Below, one piece after another: positions 23,643 through 31,882 of a DNA stretch of 64,000 nt. The DNA lies in contig CAWESL010000007.1 in the NCBI GenBank assembly GCA_963811705.1, positions 62,001 through 126,000 of the forward strand, written 5' to 3'. A model generated the notes under the pieces. It ran no database searches, was not told the DNA's origin, and saw only the letters and a list, made by a program, of their open reading frames with translations. Source of the DNA: DATJPR01 sp963811705 (GTDB lineage: Bacteria; Bacteroidota; Ignavibacteria; UBA10030; UBA6906). Position 1 is the first letter of the stretch. The number at the start of each line of letters is the position of its first letter. The translations under genes were made by a program, and so were the position numbers.

Positions 23643-24985
23643 CGCCCATCTTCTCCCAGGGATTTTTCGAGTCTTCCTTCCGCAAGTTCATAATCGACCA
23701 GACTCTGCGTGTAATTCGTTTTTGCCTGCAGAAGGGCGACGTCGGCGTCGAGCACGTCGGTCGTCAACGCAAGCCCTTCCTTGAATTTGTCGTTGGTGAT
23801 GCGTGAATTTTCCTCTGCCTGACCGATCGTCTGTTGCGCGACAACGATCTTCTCTTTTGCCTGCTGAAGCGACAGGTAATCCTGGGTCACTTCGAGCGCC
23901 ACAGCGTCCCGGAGCGAACCCTCCGCGTCCTTGGTCTGGGCAAGCTGCGCTTCCGCCTGGGCGGTCTGGTGGGCCGCTATGCCCCAGTTCCAGACATCGA
24001 GCGACACCTGAACACCGAAGTCCCACGTGTCTTTGTAGATGTCCTGCGCCGGCACCACCCTCGGGTTTGGCCGGGCATTCACGTAGTCGCCGAACACTGA
24101 AATCTGTGGCCACCAGGCCCCACGGGCGGCGCCGACATTCGCCTCGCCCGCCTTGACGCGCAAATCCATCGCATGCAAATCGGGGCGCTGTCCAAGGGCC
24201 TTCTCCACGAGCGACGACCAATCCTGCAGAACCCCGGGATCGTGATGGATCGTCGTCGTGATCTCTGTCAGCGTGGCCAACGGCAACCCGAGAAGATTAT
24301 TCAGATTGACCTGCGCGAGTTTGACGCCATTTGTCGCGTCAATCTGGAGCAACCGGGTGTTGGAAAGTTGAACCTCGATCTTGAGAAGATCGTTCGTTGT
24401 CAATAGTCCCTGATCCACGAGGTTCTGGGCGTCTTTCAGATGGGCTTCCATCAGCGCGACGTTTTCATCGACAACCTTCTTGACCTCGTTCGCTTTGTAC
24501 AATCCCCAATAGGCGCTCTTCACCGCATACACGACCTCTGATCGGTCTTTCGTCAAATCAGATTGGGCGGCTTCCACTGCGAGGTTCGCCGCGGCAACGC
24601 TGTTTTCAAGTTTGAATCCGGTGAAGATCGGCGCGGAAATACTGGCCCGGTAACTGTAATTGTTCAAGATCGTCGGAGAGATGACAAACGTGTTCGGCAC
24701 CAGTCCCGGGATCGGTACCGTGATGGCGAACGGCGTAATATCGCTCATCCTGGTGTAGCTACCGTTGAACTTCAATGAGGGCAATCGCGCAGCATTGATC
24801 TCACTCGCTTTGGCATCAGCGAATTGCACGCTCATTTCGGAAGCATTCAGCGCTTTGCTATTGTCCAGCCCGAGCTGTATTGCGTCGTCGAGCGACAGTT
24901 GCCGACCCGAACCCTGGGGAGGGACGGCCGCCGCTCCGCCGAGGGATATGGCTATCAGGGATACCATGATCCAACCAATCTTCAT
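23639..24985 (-). CDS. TolC-family outer-membrane efflux protein
   Basis: A 448-residue TolC-type channel. After a signal peptide (MKIGWIMVSLIAISLGGAAA) comes the duplicated OEP repeat: LSLDDAIQLGLDNSKAL near the N-terminus, and the second half around AVALEVTQDYLSLQQAKEKI to the C-terminus. These form the alpha-helical tunnel and the beta-barrel. ATG 24985 gives a proper signal peptide; the frame extends 8 codons further. It is followed by the adaptor gene with a 4-base overlap. Confidence 0.93.
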   Translation of the reverse strand: MKIGWIMVSLIAISLGGAAAVPPQGSGRQLSLDDAIQLGLDNSKALNASEMSVQFADAKASEINAARLPSLKFNGSYTRMSDITPFAITVPIPGLVPNTFVISPTILNNYSYRASISAPIFTGFKLENSVAAANLAVEAAQSDLTKDRSEVVYAVKSAYWGLYKANEVKKVVDENVALMEAHLKDAQNLVDQGLLTTNDLLKIEVQLSNTRLLQIDATNGVKLAQVNLNNLLGLPLATLTEITTTIHHDPGVLQDWSSLVEKALGQRPDLHAMDLRVKAGEANVGAARGAWWPQISVFGDYVNARPNPRVVPAQDIYKDTWDFGVQVSLDVWNWGIAAHQTAQAEAQLAQTKDAEGSLRDAVALEVTQDYLSLQQAKEKIVVAQQTIGQAEENSRITNDKFKEGLALTTDVLDADVALLQAKTNYTQSLVDYELAEGRLEKSLGEDGR

Positions 24986-25083
24986 CGTTCCAGCGACCTC
25001 CACATGCATAAAAAGAGATGATGCCTGGCAATTATAACACTCAAAAGGACCTATTGAATTCCGTCCGGACCGAAAAACGTCTC

Positions 25084-25440
25084 TTACAGAGACGTCGACG
25101 TGGGTTCACTCTTCGTCCCAAAATGACGCAGACGATTTTCCCAGTCGCTGAAAAATGCCTTCCGTTGTTCAGGCGACATGCGGTAGATCTGTTCATCCAT
25201 CATCCTTCGCCAGCGTTCATGCTTCATCCCGCGGATGAAATGGTGCGGTGGGCCGCTTTTGACCAGAAGATGCGCGAGGACAAACAATCCCATCGCCTGC
25301 CAGTATGAAACCGCCGCGACTCCGAACACCTGGGGAATGATCAGGTTCCAGAGAACCATGACGAGTGCACTGAGACCAAACACCCCGGCAACAAGTCCCG
25401 CGACGATCAACATAATCCGGTGCCTTCGATGCTTTATCAT
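25084..25440 (-). CDS. Small two-helix membrane protein between ECF sigma factor and efflux genes
   Basis: A 118-residue protein with a basic N-terminus (MIKHRRHR), two membrane helices (about 9-33 and 42-62), and a charged C-terminal tail containing RMSPEQRKAFFSDWENR. By the positive-inside rule both ends are cytoplasmic. I recognise no named family. It follows the ECF sigma gene by 9 bases and precedes the TolC gene by 98, so an anti-sigma or regulatory role is plausible from position alone; no zinc-finger or known anti-sigma motif is visible. Confidence 0.6.
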   Translation of the reverse strand: MIKHRRHRIMLIVAGLVAGVFGLSALVMVLWNLIIPQVFGVAAVSYWQAMGLFVLAHLLVKSGPPHHFIRGMKHERWRRMMDEQIYRMSPEQRKAFFSDWENRLRHFGTKSEPTSTSL

Positions 25441-25449
25441 CGGACTCTC

Positions 25450-26019
25450 CTATTCTTGTGTGATTTCATCGTACAGTTCCTGTAAGCGCTCGCGCAGAAA
25501 CAGTATCGCGTACCGCTTTCGCGAGAGCAGTGTATTGATGGAGACACCTGTCTCGGCTTCAATCTCCTTGAAACTCTTGCCTTCAAGCTCGTGGGCTACG
25601 AACACCATGCGTTGTTGCTCGGGCAACTCTTCCAGGGCCTCGTTCACCTTTTCCCACATCATGGAACGCATGGATTCGGAAGCGGGATCCTGCGACGGAT
25701 CCACCAGCAACTCTTCGATGAGGTTGTGATCCCCCGAATCGACATCCAGCGACGTCGACGCCTTTCGCCCGCGATACCAGTCGATGATCCGATTTCTGGT
25801 GACACGGAACAGCCACGCAGTCACCTGCTCTATCGGTTCGGCCAGCGTCGAGGCACTCACAAGCCGGAAGAACACATCCTGGAGGATGTCCTCGGCATCG
25901 GCGCTGTTGTCGACTTGACGCCTGACGAATGCAAGTAATCTCGGACGTTCCCTGTGCGCCACCTGGAGGAGATCATACGCATCACCTGCCGGCCGCACGG
26001 GCGTGAGTTGTTGTTCCAT
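25450..26019 (-). CDS. ECF-type RNA polymerase sigma factor
   Basis: A 189-residue sigma-70 family protein. Region 2 reads RPRLLAFVRRQVDNSADAEDILQDVFFRL and VTAWLFRVTRNRIIDWYRGRK; region 4 reads EALEELPEQQRMVFVAHELEGKSFKEIEAETGVSINTLLSRKRYAILFLRERL. It is first in a minus-strand series with the small membrane protein and the TolC-MFP-RND efflux genes, suggesting that it controls them. I could not find a TTG-N20-TAnnTTTG promoter in the 145 bases upstream, which would fit control by another or its own sigma. Confidence 0.9.
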   Translation of the reverse strand: MEQQLTPVRPAGDAYDLLQVAHRERPRLLAFVRRQVDNSADAEDILQDVFFRLVSASTLAEPIEQVTAWLFRVTRNRIIDWYRGRKASTSLDVDSGDHNLIEELLVDPSQDPASESMRSMMWEKVNEALEELPEQQRMVFVAHELEGKSFKEIEAETGVSINTLLSRKRYAILFLRERLQELYDEITQE

Positions 26020-26164
26020 CTGTCATGGAAGACGTCGTTGAGGAAGAAATATTGTACGGCAATGTAAGGAAATTGTTCGGAGCGGGAGGAATGACAGAAT
26101 CGAGGAAAATCCGAGGGATTCGCGTTCGACGGAGAAAATTCGAGGGAAAACGCCTCTTGTTGTG

Positions 26165-27022
26165 CTACGGAGATTCCTGGTAAACGCGATAGACTGCTGA
26201 AAAATCGTCATTCGCAAGGCCAAGGTCGATCGCATTCTGGTAACGTTCGCGCAACAATCCGAGGTTCGCGGAATCGATCCCGATTGCAGAGAACAGGTCG
26301 GTCAGATAGGTGAGATCCTTCAGAATCGCGGAGACGGAAAATTGAGGAGAGAAATCTCCCTGGAGTAGCTTGGCCCTCTTTGCCTGGAGAACCGTCGAGT
26401 TTCCGGCGCCTGCCGCGAGAATCGTGAGGACTGCTTCAGGATCGATCCCCGCCTTTTTTCCTGCGGCCACGGCCTCCGCAAGTGTCGCCATGAATGAACC
26501 CAGGACAAGATTGTTAATGAGTTTCATCCTCGTCGCAACACCCGGTCCTCCGACAAAGAAGATCTCTTTGCACAGCAGCTGAACCGCCGGGCGCACCTGC
26601 TCCAGGACCTCGCGTTTCCCCGACGCAACCATCGTCAGCGTCCCTTGCGACGCAGGTCCAACGCTTCCCAGTACCGGAGCCTCAAGATAGCGTCCGCTCT
26701 TCGCCTCCAGGAGCCGGTGGAATTCCCCCACGCGAGCAGGGTGGTTCGTCGTGGTGTCGATCACGATTTTGCCCGCGCAGTCGCCCTGCAACAGTCCGTC
26801 GGGCATTGTTAACACGTGATCCACGGCGGCGCTGTCGAACAAGTTAAGAAAAACCACATCCGAACCTGAAAGTAGCTCGGCAGGAGAAAACGCGACCGGG
26901 ACCCCGAGCATCGCCGATTTCGCCGGCGTTCGGTTCCAGACCGTCAGGTCAGCGTCCTTCTCCTTCAAGCGCTTCGCCATGGCAAAGCCCAGGTTGCCCA
27001 GACCGAGAAATCCGATCTTCAT
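26165..27022 (-). CDS. NAD(P)-dependent beta-hydroxyacid dehydrogenase (3-hydroxyisobutyrate dehydrogenase family)
   Basis: A 285-residue enzyme with an N-terminal GLGNLGFAMAKRL dinucleotide motif, the substrate-binding GSVGPASQGTLTMVASG (around residue 120), and the catalytic lysine in RMKLINNLVLGSFMA (around 165-170). R31-like residues after the second strand (VWNRTPAK) suggest NADP preference, as in glyoxylate/succinic semialdehyde reductases. The precise substrate is open. It is flanked by 145 bases upstream of the ECF gene and 35 bases from DUF3298 on the same strand. Confidence 0.85.
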   Translation of the reverse strand: MKIGFLGLGNLGFAMAKRLKEKDADLTVWNRTPAKSAMLGVPVAFSPAELLSGSDVVFLNLFDSAAVDHVLTMPDGLLQGDCAGKIVIDTTTNHPARVGEFHRLLEAKSGRYLEAPVLGSVGPASQGTLTMVASGKREVLEQVRPAVQLLCKEIFFVGGPGVATRMKLINNLVLGSFMATLAEAVAAGKKAGIDPEAVLTILAAGAGNSTVLQAKRAKLLQGDFSPQFSVSAILKDLTYLTDLFSAIGIDSANLGLLRERYQNAIDLGLANDDFSAVYRVYQESP

Positions 27023-27057
27023 AGACTGTTCTCCGCGAGATTCACCGGTGACATGGT

Positions 27058-27840
27058 TTACCGTCCGGGTTCATTCCTGGACAGAATACCCCTGAGTCCT
27101 TTCCAGGGTACGGCGATTCTGGTGGGGCCAAACACGTACGGAGCGATCTCATAGGGATTGTAGAGGAAGACCATCCCGGCGCGCGTGAGCCCGACATTCA
27201 ACGTGAGCGCGAATTTCCCGTTGGGAAACGTGAATCCGGCCTTTGTGAGGTCCTCCCCCGGGGGGATTCGTCTTGCCGTGCGAAAAGATATCTCGGCTTC
27301 CGCGGTGAGCTTCTCCTTTTGATCCTGGGAAACAAGATCATCGAGCGAAAGCGTCTTCATGGTCGACGGTGCCATCATGGACAATAAATGCATCGTCAAC
27401 GGGTGGGCGCCGCCCGTGCTCCGGAATTCCTGCACGTCGAGTGTCAGAATTCCCAGCGTATCACCGATGATGTCGATGGTCCGTTCGATAAGCCAAGGAA
27501 TGCCGGCCTGTTCCGGAGCCAGGGTGCGGTGTTGAGCCGCAAGCGTATCCAGCACGGCCGAGAGAATCGGGGCGACTCCGCGGGGATCGAACTTCCCGAG
27601 GAGTGTCTCCTGAATGAAGGCGTTGAGGGAATCGCGAAACCGCGGCGGCTGCAACTGCGTGATCAGCGGATAGCGCACCCGGAGCGTCACGCACGGTTTT
27701 CCCAAGCAATCGCCCCAGGAACGCTCGAGGGAGTCCATCGTGAAGCGGGCGGTGGGACCTTGGCCGGCGAAAAGGCCCCCGGGGGGCGAGAGCATCAGAA
27801 GAACCCACGCCGTCAGCAAATGGACGAGAAATTGTCGCAT
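27058..27840 (-). CDS. DUF3298 (RsiV-type) exported protein
   Basis: A 260-residue protein with an N-terminal signal (MRQFLVHLLTAWVLLMLSPPGGLFAG) followed by a DUF4163-like part (RVRYPLITQLQPPRFRDSLNAFIQ) and a DUF3298 domain with VQEFRSTGGAHP and a C-terminal YNPYEIAPYVFGPTRIAVPW. The same domain forms the sensor part of RsiV anti-sigma factors, where it binds lysozyme; no cytoplasmic anti-sigma part is present here. ATG 27840 is chosen since only it yields a signal peptide. It follows the M48 protease gene by 10 bases. Confidence 0.75.
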   Translation of the reverse strand: MRQFLVHLLTAWVLLMLSPPGGLFAGQGPTARFTMDSLERSWGDCLGKPCVTLRVRYPLITQLQPPRFRDSLNAFIQETLLGKFDPRGVAPILSAVLDTLAAQHRTLAPEQAGIPWLIERTIDIIGDTLGILTLDVQEFRSTGGAHPLTMHLLSMMAPSTMKTLSLDDLVSQDQKEKLTAEAEISFRTARRIPPGEDLTKAGFTFPNGKFALTLNVGLTRAGMVFLYNPYEIAPYVFGPTRIAVPWKGLRGILSRNEPGR

Positions 27841-27850
27841 GGCGCCGAGT

Positions 27851-28663
27851 CTAGTGTCTCGCCTCATAGTAACGAAGCGCTTCCGGGATCTCTTGCTTGA
27901 TCTGTTTGATGCGCGTTTCATCGGATGGATGCGTGCTTAGGAACTCCGGCGGTTTCTGTCCTCCCATCGCAGACATCCGCTCCCAGAACGAGACAGCGAC
28001 GTTGGGATCGTAGCCGGCCATCGCCATGAAGATGAGTCCAAGGTGATCCGCCTCGCTTTCCTGCGTCCGGCTATACGGCAGCAGGGCACCGTACTGAACG
28101 CCCACACCGAACGCGAGGTTCCAGAGCTGGCGCGTCTGTTCCGGTTTGTTCGCCAGCGCCTGATCCAGCGCCGCGCCGCCCAGTTGCGCCAGGAGGGCCT
28201 GGCTCATCCGTTCGTTGCCATGTTCGGCAACGGCGTGCGCAATTTCGTGGCCGAGGACAACCGCGAGTCCGCTCTCGTCTTTGGTGAGCGGCAGGATCCC
28301 GGTGTAGACGACGACCTTCCCGCCCGGCATGCACCATGCATTCACCTCATTGCTCTCAACGAGATTGAATTCCCATTGATAGCCCTGCAGACGTGAAGCA
28401 AGGTTGTTTTCCGCCATGTACTTTTCGACCGCGTGCTGAATCCTTTCCCCCACCTTTCTGACGAGAGCGGTCGACGCCGCATCCGCGCTGATTTTGTTCC
28501 CTTTGATGAATTGCCCGTATTCCTGCGCGCTCATCGAGAGCATCTGCGACGCCGGGATGAGATTCAACTGCTGCCGGCCCGTCAGGGGGACCGTGCTGCA
28601 GGAGGAGAACACGAGCGCAAGGAACAGCATAGTTCCCGGAAGCACCCTCGCTGCGTTCACCAT
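27851..28663 (-). CDS. M48-family zinc metalloprotease lipoprotein (BepA/LoiP-like)
   Basis: A 270-residue lipoprotein with lipobox LVFSSC after a short signal. The zinc site is HEIAHAVAEHGNERM, and the third ligand is in QESEADHLGLIFMAMAGYDP. This is the arrangement of periplasmic M48 quality-control proteases. The ATG at 28663 is preferred because AAAGGA lies 6 bases upstream, although earlier GTG/ATG codons at 28684 and 28678 are in frame. No TPR domain follows, so it is the short form. It stands between mscL and DUF3298 on the same strand. Confidence 0.9.
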   Translation of the reverse strand: MVNAARVLPGTMLFLALVFSSCSTVPLTGRQQLNLIPASQMLSMSAQEYGQFIKGNKISADAASTALVRKVGERIQHAVEKYMAENNLASRLQGYQWEFNLVESNEVNAWCMPGGKVVVYTGILPLTKDESGLAVVLGHEIAHAVAEHGNERMSQALLAQLGGAALDQALANKPEQTRQLWNLAFGVGVQYGALLPYSRTQESEADHLGLIFMAMAGYDPNVAVSFWERMSAMGGQKPPEFLSTHPSDETRIKQIKQEIPEALRYYEARH

Positions 28664-28706
28664 CGCAAGTCCTTTCATGATCACAGGCCGGTGGACCCCA
28701 GATTGA

Positions 28707-29111
28707 TCATCGCTGCGTTTTCAAAATGTCCCGGATCTCCGAGAGAAGCACAATATCGGCCGGCGGAGGGGCGGGAGGCGCGGGAGTCTGGGCCTGCTTC
28801 CGTTTCAGCGTGTTGATCCCCTTGATCACCATGAAGATCACCCATGCCACAATGAGAAAATCAAAAACGGACTGCAGGAACTTTCCGTAACGGAGGAACA
28901 CTCCCCCATCAGGGGTCGAAGCTTCCTTCAATATGAAGGAGAGATTCGAAAAATCAATTCCTCCGATCAGCAATCCCAGCGGCGGCATGAGGACGTCGCT
29001 CACCAGTGAGGAGACGATCTTGCCGAACGCCGCCCCGATAATGACACCGACGGCCAGATCGACGACGCTCCCCCGCATCGAAAATTCTCTGAATTCCTTC
29101 ATCAGGCTCAT
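28707..29111 (-). CDS. mscL: Large-conductance mechanosensitive channel
   Basis: A 134-residue protein with the MscL architecture: amphipathic N-helix MKEFREFSMRG, pore helix SVVDLAVGVIIGAAFGKIVSSLVSDVLMPPLG, periplasmic loop, second helix FLIVAWVIFMVIKGINTL, and a cytoplasmic tail with a proline stretch. It releases osmolytes under hypo-osmotic shock. The next downstream gene is the M48 protease; upstream, the DUF3078 gene ends 39 bases away. Confidence 0.96.
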   Translation of the reverse strand: MSLMKEFREFSMRGSVVDLAVGVIIGAAFGKIVSSLVSDVLMPPLGLLIGGIDFSNLSFILKEASTPDGGVFLRYGKFLQSVFDFLIVAWVIFMVIKGINTLKRKQAQTPAPPAPPPADIVLLSEIRDILKTQR

Positions 29112-29150
29112 GAGTGACTCTCCGAAAGTTGATGGGATGCATTGCTCGAT

Positions 29151-30056
29151 TTACAAAATATTGTACGCGAAACCAAAGGCGAATACCTGTTTGATCTGCG
29201 TCCGCGGACTGACGTTGACGTCATTGAGAATCTGAACGCCAATGCTTGCAGAAAAGAACTTGTTGACTTTCGCGGTGATCAAATTGTCGGTCCGAAAGAA
29301 CAACTGATCGAGAGACCGGAAAGGATCAAAAAGTTCGACCCGCGAATCCAGCGTCATATTCTCGGCGATCGCGAACGATCCTTCCGTTACCCACTCCACT
29401 CCGCCTTCGACCCGTGTTTTCCTGACCGTGTTCGATCCGTGTTCGCTCGCGTACTGGTTGAACTCCGAGGTAAAAATCTCGCGGAGACTGAGACCGATGC
29501 GGGTCTTCACTTCCGGCACCGGCTGATAGGCTACGCCGCCGCTCTGTGTGACATACCCGGGGTCGAAGAATTTCGACACCGGCGTGGCGTTCCCTGCGTT
29601 GTCGTAGGTGTAGCCAACGGCGAATTGCGTCCGGAGCGTCGCCGAAAGGTACGGGTTCACATACACGCCGAGCTTATAGATCAGGAGCGATTCGAAATAA
29701 ATCTCATCGTCGGTTTTGCGGATTCCCTGACTCCCCAGCCGCGTCTGACCGAATGTGAACTTGTAGGAGTTCCCCCAGTTTATCGATTCCTCGTTGAGCG
29801 TTGAACTTCCGTTCAGGTAAAGCGCATACGAGAGCGCATTTTCACCTCCTTGCGCCCAATCCTTGAACGAGATCTGCGTGAGGTTGAGCCCCGAAATCAT
29901 CGCATGTTTCCACCCGAACACCGTATCGGCGGGAGCCCCGGCAGAACGTTCCTGGAATTTCTTTTCACGGTCTTGATCCTCTTTCGACACCTGTCCCAGG
30001 ACAACCGATGTTGACGCCGAAAGCAGGACCGCACTGATAAGGAGAAAGGCCTTCAT
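29151..30056 (-). CDS. DUF3078 outer-membrane-type protein
   Basis: A 301-residue protein with a signal peptide (MKAFLLISAVLLSASTSVVLG) followed by a mostly beta-strand sequence. The segment SGLNLTQISFKDWAQGGENALSYALYLNGS is the hallmark of DUF3078, a family almost confined to Bacteroidota and relatives; the C-terminus ends in an aromatic AYNIL as in beta-barrel proteins. Function is unknown. ATG 30056 starts the signal peptide; the frame goes 20 codons further without support. Confidence 0.85.
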   Translation of the reverse strand: MKAFLLISAVLLSASTSVVLGQVSKEDQDREKKFQERSAGAPADTVFGWKHAMISGLNLTQISFKDWAQGGENALSYALYLNGSSTLNEESINWGNSYKFTFGQTRLGSQGIRKTDDEIYFESLLIYKLGVYVNPYLSATLRTQFAVGYTYDNAGNATPVSKFFDPGYVTQSGGVAYQPVPEVKTRIGLSLREIFTSEFNQYASEHGSNTVRKTRVEGGVEWVTEGSFAIAENMTLDSRVELFDPFRSLDQLFFRTDNLITAKVNKFFSASIGVQILNDVNVSPRTQIKQVFAFGFAYNIL

Positions 30057-30150
30057 GGGACTTCCTTTGCAGAGAAGTTGGAGAATATGAGAACCGGGGG
30101 AGATTGGCACGGTCAAACCCCGGAAGATGAATTCTGGCGAGCTTGGGGAT

Positions 30151-30179
30151 GGGTGGGTGCGGTTGTACGGGTCCCACCC
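30151..30179 (-). terminator. Possible terminator hairpin of the amino-acid permease gene
   Basis: GGGTGGG (30151-30157) pairs with CCCACCC (30173-30179) around a 15-base loop, 36 bases past the permease stop. No T-run follows. Only a weak candidate. Confidence 0.3.
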
Positions 30180-30214
30180 TCCTCAAGGATCACAATTTAT
30201 GATGAAGTCGCCGC

Positions 30215-31711
30215 TTAAGCAAGTGGAGACCGCCGCAGATGGCTGTGTGAATAGCCGTAAAAGAAGTAGACGACCATCCCCACGACCAACCATATCCCGA
30301 ACCGCGCCCACGTAATGGACGGGAGACCGAGGGCAAGATACAGACATGAGACGATGCCAAGGATCGGCACCACCGGGACCCAGGGCGTCTTGAAACCCCG
30401 GGGTCGGTCGGGCTCACGCTTCCGCATCAGGATGACGCCAATGCAGACGAGAATGAACGCGAACAACGTGCCGATATTCGTCAGGTCGACCATCTCGTCG
30501 ATGCTGGTGAACATCGCCGTCAAACCAACGGCGACGCCGGTCAGGATGGTCGTGACATGGGGCGTCCGGAACCGGGGATGCACCCGCGCAAATTGCTTGG
30601 GAAGCAAACCGTCGCGAGCCATCGAAAAGAAAATCCTCGGCTGACCGAGCTGAAACACCAGCAGCACAGCCGTGTGCGCGACCACGGAACCGAATGCGAC
30701 GATGCCGACCGCGATGTTCCCCCATCGCTCGATATTGGCATACTGGAGAGCAAGGGTGAGCGGCTCGGCCTGTTGCGTCGAGAGCACTTTGACGAGGCTC
30801 GCATAGGGGATGATGCCGGTGAATACCGCTGCGACGACGATGTAGATCAACGTGCAGACGATCAACGAGCCGACAATCCCGATCGGCAAATCCCTCCGCG
30901 GATTGCGCACTTCCTCGGCGACCGTGGACACGGCGTCGAATCCGATATACGCGAAGAACACGATCGCGGCCCCTGCCTGAATTCCGGCCCAACCGTTCGG
31001 CGCAAAAGGCCTCCAGTTTTCCGGCTTGACGTATGTCGCCCCGACGATGACGAAAAACGTCAGGACAATCAGCTTCACGATCACCATCGCCGTGTTTGCC
31101 CGGGCACTCTCCTGAATCCCGATCACCAGCACGATCGTGATAAGCGCGACGATGCCGAAAGCAACCAGATTGCACACGATCGGAACGCCGAAAATGTGCG
31201 GCGCGCTCTCCAGGAGCCCGGGAATTCTGGCGGCCGTCCGATAGTCGGTCGAGATCCAATCCGGGATGGACACGCCAAAGCCCGCAACAAGGGTTTTGAA
31301 ATAGTTTGTCCAGCTGATGGCCACCGCAACGTTGCCGACGGCGTACTCAATAATCAGATCCCAGCCGATGATCCAGGCCACAAGCTCGCCAAGCGTCCCG
31401 TACGAGTACGTGTAGGCGCTGCCGGAGATGGGCACCATCGCCGCAAATTCCGCGTAGCACAAGGCTGCGAACCCGCAGGCGATACCCGTGACGACGAACG
31501 ACAGGATCAGGGCCGGACCCGCGCCCGGGCGGGCGGCGTCACCTGCCGCCGCGGTCCCGATCGTGGCAAAAATCCCCGCACCAATGATCGCGCCGATGCC
31601 GAGCATCACCACGTCGAAGGCTCCAAGAGCACGCTTCAGCTGGTGCTCCGGTGCGTCACCCTCATGGAGGATCGCGTCCAGGGATTTTCTTCGGAAGAGC
31701 TGGGAGAGCAT
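30215..31711 (-). CDS. APC-family amino-acid permease (cationic amino-acid transporter-like)
   Basis: A 498-residue integral membrane protein with 12-14 hydrophobic helices. TM1 contains the unwound substrate motif IGAIIGAGIFATIG; IGFDAVSTVAEEVRNPRRDLPIGI in TM6 is typical of the CAT/YfnA group. It probably imports basic or neutral amino acids by proton symport. ATG 31711 is chosen over the frame start at 31753. It is divergent to an M28 peptidase, which would supply amino acids, but a link is only positional. Confidence 0.88.
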   Translation of the reverse strand: MLSQLFRRKSLDAILHEGDAPEHQLKRALGAFDVVMLGIGAIIGAGIFATIGTAAAGDAARPGAGPALILSFVVTGIACGFAALCYAEFAAMVPISGSAYTYSYGTLGELVAWIIGWDLIIEYAVGNVAVAISWTNYFKTLVAGFGVSIPDWISTDYRTAARIPGLLESAPHIFGVPIVCNLVAFGIVALITIVLVIGIQESARANTAMVIVKLIVLTFFVIVGATYVKPENWRPFAPNGWAGIQAGAAIVFFAYIGFDAVSTVAEEVRNPRRDLPIGIVGSLIVCTLIYIVVAAVFTGIIPYASLVKVLSTQQAEPLTLALQYANIERWGNIAVGIVAFGSVVAHTAVLLVFQLGQPRIFFSMARDGLLPKQFARVHPRFRTPHVTTILTGVAVGLTAMFTSIDEMVDLTNIGTLFAFILVCIGVILMRKREPDRPRGFKTPWVPVVPILGIVSCLYLALGLPSITWARFGIWLVVGMVVYFFYGYSHSHLRRSPLA

Positions 31712-31799
31712 GACCGTGAGGGACCTCCTGTCGTGTGCTTCGCAGGATAGCAAGCACGATGGAGAAAAACAAGAGTGGCCGGAGAAAGGATGGACACTC

Positions 31800-31829
31800 T
31801 TGCGCCTCCCTCTCCTTTTTGTATATTGA
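31800..31829 (+). promoter_or_regulatory. Promoter of the M28 peptidase gene
   Basis: TTG (31800-31802), 19-base spacer, TATATTGA (31822-31829), a close match to TTG-N19/20-TAnnTTTG. A start near 31836 gives a leader of about 47 bases and supports the ATG at 31883 instead of the frame start at 31775. Confidence 0.55.
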
Positions 31830-31882
31830 AGCGATCACAAAGTTCCCATCCTCTCCCCCTCTATTGTAGGAGCGTGTTGCTC

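Noticed and set aside
30557..31750. A 397-codon plus-strand frame opposite the amino-acid permease
   Set aside because: Highly charged D/R/H-rich translation typical of the complement of a membrane-protein gene; no start signals.
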